From positions 44,335 through 108,334 of IMG/VR virus record IMGVR_UViG_3300037963_003719: a stretch of DNA of 64,000 nucleotides. One strand, given 5' to 3'. Each line of letters begins with the position of its first letter. Position 1 is the stretch's first letter. The DNA is from a virus. The notes below the pieces were generated by a model that saw only the letters and a program-made list of their open reading frames with translations, was not told where the DNA came from and did no database searches. The translations under genes and the position numbers were made by a program. Below are positions 61,349-64,000 of the stretch, one piece after another.

Positions 61349-61356
61349 TATAAATA
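61349..61356 (+). promoter_or_regulatory. Consensus late promoter
   Basis: TATAAATA five bases after the terminator T-run and 24 before the ATG at 61381. Confidence 0.75.
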
Positions 61357-61380
61357 ATTCCATGTCTTTTATTAATTACT

Positions 61381-61575
61381 ATGTCTGCTGATAACGAAAA
61401 CAATGTCCTCTGGAGAGTAACCAGAAAGAAGGACGGACGTACTGAGTATTTGATCTCTGCTCATAAATGGAATCTTGATCCTAGATTTGCAAAACTCTTC
61501 GACACACAGAGAGGAGCGAAAGCATTTATCAAAGAGAATGGTGTTAAAGGTTCTGTTAGGAGACACGAACTTTGA
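61381..61575 (+). CDS. Small basic hypothetical protein
   Basis: The 64-residue protein starts SADNENNVLWRVTRKKDGRT and continues LISAHKWNLDPRFAKLFDTQ with a basic end. It has its own late promoter. Function unknown. Confidence 0.65.
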   Translation: MSADNENNVLWRVTRKKDGRTEYLISAHKWNLDPRFAKLFDTQRGAKAFIKENGVKGSVRRHEL

Positions 61576-61576
61576 T

Positions 61577-61604
61577 TTGACACCACTGTATATTGTACTA
61601 TAAT
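61577..61604 (+). promoter_or_regulatory. Sigma70 promoter
   Basis: TTGACA (61577-61582), 16 bases, TATAAT (61599-61604). It rules out a start at 61607 for the next gene. Confidence 0.8.
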
Positions 61605-61636
61605 TAATGGTATACAATTTTATGATAGAGAACTCA

Positions 61637-61801
61637 ATGCCGAGAGGTAATGTAACTAAGAATGATCTTCTCGCAAAGGTCTATAGATTAAAGACAGCAT
61701 TGTATGATGGTCAGTACGAGTATCAAAATGGTGAATGGCATGATGGTGCTCACTATGCATTAAATAAAGTTCTAGACCTATTGAATGAATATGCAAGATA
61801 A
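61637..61801 (+). CDS. Small hypothetical protein
   Basis: The 54-residue protein starts MPRGNVTKNDLLAKVYRLKT and has NGEWHDGAHYALNKVLDLLN. ATG 61622 is an alternative start; both lie just after the promoter. It overlaps the next gene by 11 bases. Function unknown. Confidence 0.65.
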   Translation: MPRGNVTKNDLLAKVYRLKTALYDGQYEYQNGEWHDGAHYALNKVLDLLNEYAR

Positions 61802-61898
61802 CGAAGAACAAAAACAAGAACCCAATCGAATCTACGAAGCAACAGAAAAAGATTGGGAAGATTTCTGGTACAATGAGGACAAACCAAATGAAACCTGA
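61791..61898 (+). CDS. 35-residue acidic peptide
   Basis: Frame QDNEEQKQEPNRIYEATEKD followed by WEDFWYNEDKPNET. It overlaps both neighbours by 11 bases. Its Trp/Tyr-rich end is unusual for chance sequence; moderately likely to be coding. Confidence 0.5.
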   Translation: MQDNEEQKQEPNRIYEATEKDWEDFWYNEDKPNET

Positions 61899-62070
61899 AG
61901 AAATTAAACTAAGCACAACATCAAGACAATTTCATTACGAAACCATTTCTAGAGAACTTGAGGGGTGTAATGATGTAAAAGAATTAAAAGAAATTTGTCG
62001 TGCATGGATTAAATTGTATATGAAGCAGCAAGAGACCCTTACAATGATCGGCATCCCAGATGCAAAATGA
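61888..62070 (+). CDS. Small helical hypothetical protein
   Basis: The 60-residue protein KPEEIKLSTTSRQFHYETIS continues with CNDVKELKEICRAWIKLYMK. The two-helix layout resembles small conserved proteins of marine cyanobacteria (from memory). ATG 61888 has AGGA upstream; ATG 61873 is an alternative. Confidence 0.65.
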   Translation: MKPEEIKLSTTSRQFHYETISRELEGCNDVKELKEICRAWIKLYMKQQETLTMIGIPDAK

Positions 62071-62191
62071 TCGGAACTGCTTGGTCGCTTCACTAACTGT
62101 CCTATTCCTCCTCACACTGGGCACCATTGCGTTAGGATACGTTCATGGAGGGATGGACATCACCAAAGTTTACCACTCCATCAGGGGTTGA
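62060..62191 (+). CDS. Small membrane protein before psbA
   Basis: A 43-residue frame with one membrane helix (LVASLTVLFLLTLGTIALGY) and a short polar tail ending YHSIRG. It overlaps the previous gene, and its stop TGA lies inside the psbA promoter's TTGACA. Probable gene. Confidence 0.6.
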   Translation: MQNDRNCLVASLTVLFLLTLGTIALGYVHGGMDITKVYHSIRG

Positions 62192-62221
62192 CAAAAGTCA
62201 AATTCTCCTGTATTATAAATA
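62188..62221 (+). promoter_or_regulatory. Dual early and late promoter of psbA
   Basis: TTGACA (62188-62193), 17 bases, TATTAT (62211-62216), and overlapping TATAAATA (62214-62221). psbA can thus be read by host sigma70 and by gp55-modified polymerase. Confidence 0.85.
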
Positions 62222-62386
62222 CCTGAACGAGTTACGAAACGTAAAGTTTTTTGTTCGTCTTCACACACGCCTCACCAGGACTAAACAGCGTGTCTAAACA
62301 ACAGTCCTTCATACCCACACTGGAGGGTGGTGTGGGAATACTTTATCTGTCGCATCCCTAGCGATCTTTCTTACCCTTTTTCAAAA
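62222..62386 (+). promoter_or_regulatory. Long structured 5' leader of psbA
   Basis: A 165-base leader without a gene. It holds CCCACAC (62314-62320)/GTGTGGG (62330-62336) around a 9-base loop, and a pyrimidine-rich stretch before the ATG in place of a Shine-Dalgarno sequence. Conserved leader RNA motifs upstream of phage photosystem genes are known; a match was not tested. Confidence 0.6.
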
Positions 62387-63463
62387 ATGACAACTCTTTC
62401 AAGGCAACAATCACAATCCACCTGGGAGTCCTTCTGCCAGTGGGTTACCTCTACAAACAATCGTCTTTACGTCGGTTGGTTCGGTGTGCTGATGATCCCA
62501 ACTCTGTTGGCAGCAACCGTTTGCTTCATTACTGCGTTTGTCGCTGCTCCTCCTGTGGACATCGACGGCATTCGTGAACCAGTCGCTGGTTCTCTGATGT
62601 ACGGTAACAACATCATCTCTGGTGCTGTTGTGCCCTCTTCCAACGCAATTGGTCTTCACTTCTACCCCATTTGGGAAGCAGCATCTTTGGATGAATGGCT
62701 TTACAATGGTGGTCCTTACCAACTGGTCGTATTCCACTTTCTCATTGGCGTCTTTTGCTACATGGGTCGTGAGTGGGAACTGTCTTACCGTCTTGGTATG
62801 CGCCCTTGGATCTGTGTGGCATATTCCGCTCCTGTTGCTGCTGCCTCAGCAGTGTTCCTTGTTTATCCTTTTGGTCAAGGAAGTTTCTCAGATGGAATGC
62901 CTCTCGGAATCTCTGGTACATTTAACTACATGCTTGTCTTCCAAGCTGAGCACAACATCCTGATGCACCCCTTCCACATGCTGGGAGTTGCTGGTGTCTT
63001 TGGTGGTTCACTGTTCTCTGCAATGCATGGTTCACTGGTTACCTCTTCACTCGTTCGTGAAACGACTGAAACTGAGTCCCAGAACTACGGTTATAAGTTC
63101 GGTCAAGAAGAAGAGACCTACAACATCGTCGCCGCTCACGGTTACTTTGGTCGTCTCATCTTCCAATACGCTTCATTCAACAACTCACGTTCCCTGCACT
63201 TCTTCCTTGCTGCATGGCCTGTTGTTGGAATCTGGTTCACTGCACTGGGCGTAAGCACCATGGCATTCAACCTCAACGGTTTCAACTTCAACCAGTCCAT
63301 TGTCACTAACCAAGGTCAAGTCCTGAACACCTGGGCAGACGTACTCAACCGTGCTGGTCTGGGTATGGAAGTAATGCATGAGCGTAACGCTCACAACTTC
63401 CCACTCGATCTCGCCGCTGCTGAGTCAACTCCTGTTGCACTCCAAGCACCTGCTATCGGTTGA
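62387..63463 (+). CDS. psbA: Photosystem II D1 protein
   Basis: The 358-residue D1 starts [20 protein letters not shown] and then has [20 protein letters not shown]. It carries the QB- and manganese-binding helices ([50 protein letters not shown]) and the C-terminal processing region [12 protein letters not shown]. The frame is open 60 bases earlier, but family N-termini and the leader position fix ATG 62387. It replaces damaged host D1 so that photosynthesis continues during infection. No intron is present. Confidence 0.99.
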   Translation: MTTLSRQQSQSTWESFCQWVTSTNNRLYVGWFGVLMIPTLLAATVCFITAFVAAPPVDIDGIREPVAGSLMYGNNIISGAVVPSSNAIGLHFYPIWEAASLDEWLYNGGPYQLVVFHFLIGVFCYMGREWELSYRLGMRPWICVAYSAPVAAASAVFLVYPFGQGSFSDGMPLGISGTFNYMLVFQAEHNILMHPFHMLGVAGVFGGSLFSAMHGSLVTSSLVRETTETESQNYGYKFGQEEETYNIVAAHGYFGRLIFQYASFNNSRSLHFFLAAWPVVGIWFTALGVSTMAFNLNGFNFNQSIVTNQGQVLNTWADVLNRAGLGMEVMHERNAHNFPLDLAAAESTPVALQAPAIG

Positions 63464-63484
63464 TACTAGTTACATAATCTAATT

Positions 63485-63506
63485 AAGGGGTCTACGGACC
63501 CCTTTT
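63485..63506 (+). terminator. Terminator after psbA
   Basis: AAGGGGTC (63485-63492), loop TACG, GACCCCTT (63497-63504), then Ts. Confidence 0.88.
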
Positions 63507-63534
63507 GTTTTCTCTTCATTTATTAAGTTTTATT

Positions 63535-63810
63535 ATGTCGGATCTAATTTATCTTTTGACCAAGCAGACGTTTGAAGTAACAGCAAATCATACCATTGCT
63601 GAGTTTCTAGCAGGGTATGTATTCGGTGCAGCATTAATTATTGGTGCTCCTGCTGTATTTCTCTTCATTGCTTTTATGTCTGCTCTCCAGAATACAAAGG
63701 GAAGACAAGTTGGATATAAAGATTATAGAGATTACGGTCCTTCAATATGTTATGAACCGAAATTAAAAATTGATCGAGGACCCGCTACAATTCAAATTTC
63801 AGGTAATTAA
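63535..63810 (+). CDS. Small membrane protein between psbA and psbD, PsbX-like
   Basis: The 91-residue protein has one strong membrane helix (residues 23-51, [20 protein letters not shown] and onward) after a polar FEVTANHT start, then [10 protein letters not shown] and a basic, Tyr-rich tail. The helix and following segment resemble photosystem II PsbX of marine cyanobacteria from memory, but the tail is longer. Position between psbA and psbD fits a photosystem role. The ATG at 63535 is preferred over an earlier frame extension. Confidence 0.65.
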   Translation: MSDLIYLLTKQTFEVTANHTIAEFLAGYVFGAALIIGAPAVFLFIAFMSALQNTKGRQVGYKDYRDYGPSICYEPKLKIDRGPATIQISGN

Positions 63811-63812
63811 AA

Positions 63813-64000
63813 ATGACAACAAGTACACTTAACATTCCACAGCGGGGGTGGTTTGATGTCCTGGACGACTGGCTTAAACGAGATCGCTTTGTCTTTGTGG
63901 GTTGGTCTGGACTATTACTTTTTCCCACTGCTTATCTTGCCATTGGTGGTTGGCTTACTGGGACAACTTTTGTTACGTCTTGGTACACCCATGGTCTTGC
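63813..64000 (+). CDS. psbD: Photosystem II D2 protein, N-terminal part
   Basis: The 62 visible residues start [20 protein letters not shown] and continue with [19 protein letters not shown], clearly D2. The gene runs off the window edge. It lies 2 bases after the PsbX-like gene, so the two are one transcript. D2 pairs with D1 in the photosystem II core. Confidence 0.97.
   Translation, partial: MTTSTLNIPQRGWFDVLDDWLKRDRFVFVGWSGLLLFPTAYLAIGGWLTGTTFVTSWYTHGL

Noticed and set aside
62327-62386. Longer N-terminus for D1
   Set aside because: D1 family proteins start at the later ATG, and the extra part contains part of the leader stem.

Overview
The window is part of the genome of a T4-like cyanophage (a myovirus of marine Synechococcus or Prochlorococcus). 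The T4 core genes run in the usual cyanomyovirus order: neck, terminase, tail, capsid, then uvsY-uvsW-55-47-46, 45-44-62-regA, 43-uvsX-41, 61 and nrdA-nrdB. Host-like cyanobacterial genes are mixed in: psbA, psbD, high-light inducible proteins, a PebS-type bilin reductase, CpeT, hsp20, mazG, and a cobT/cobS pair. Nearly all genes are on the + strand, tightly packed and often overlapping by 1-20 bases. The exception is a leftward block of three secreted-protein genes at 38.05-39.79 kb. No integrase, IS element or CRISPR array was seen. The host species cannot be fixed from the sequence alone.

Layout. 0-6.6 kb: tail-fibre and adhesin genes (two LamG-like proteins, an 853-residue fibre with a C-terminal self-cleaving chaperone domain) and a prolyl-hydroxylase-like enzyme. 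6.7-22.1 kb: virion assembly genes 13, 14, 15, 16, 17, 18, 19, 20, 21, 22, 23 and 3. 22.1-28 kb: recombination genes uvsY, uvsW, 47 and 46, plus the late sigma factor gene 55. 28.2-32.4 kb: cobT/cobS-like pair, pebS and a DUF3310-like gene. 32.4-36.2 kb: sliding clamp, clamp loader and RegA. A two-gene cassette (an unknown protein with a possible PD-(D/E)xK motif, and a Dam-type adenine methylase) sits between clamp-loader genes 44 and 62. 36.3-39.8 kb: small membrane and secreted proteins. 40-42.2 kb: hsp20, then three related small proteins that may be Sm-like, around a nucleotidyltransferase-fold gene. 42.2-48 kb: DNA polymerase, UvsX, a second 2OG-Fe(II) oxygenase, helicase 41 and MazG. 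48-53.4 kb: unknown and structural genes, then primase 61. 53.4-57.8 kb: ribonucleotide reductase, a GIY-YIG nuclease and a SleB-like cell-wall hydrolase. 57.8-59.5 kb: four tRNA genes and cpeT. 59.5-62.2 kb: a tail-collar-like protein, two hli genes and a string of very small genes. 62.2-64 kb: psbA, a small membrane protein resembling PsbX, and the start of psbD.

Two promoter classes can be read by eye. Sigma70-like promoters (TTGACA, 16-17 bases, TATAAT-like) precede early or host-like genes. T4-type late promoters (TATAAATA or ATAAATA) precede structural genes. Both are packed into gene ends: several stop codons lie inside the promoter boxes, and several hairpins or terminators share bases with promoters. 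The phage copies DNA with its own replisome, supplies nucleotides through NrdAB and MazG, and supports host photosynthesis and pigment chemistry (PsbA, PsbD, Hli, PebS, CpeT) during infection.

Family names rest on motif and sequence recognition without database searches. Start sites were chosen from Shine-Dalgarno sequences, overlaps, promoter positions and recalled family N-termini.
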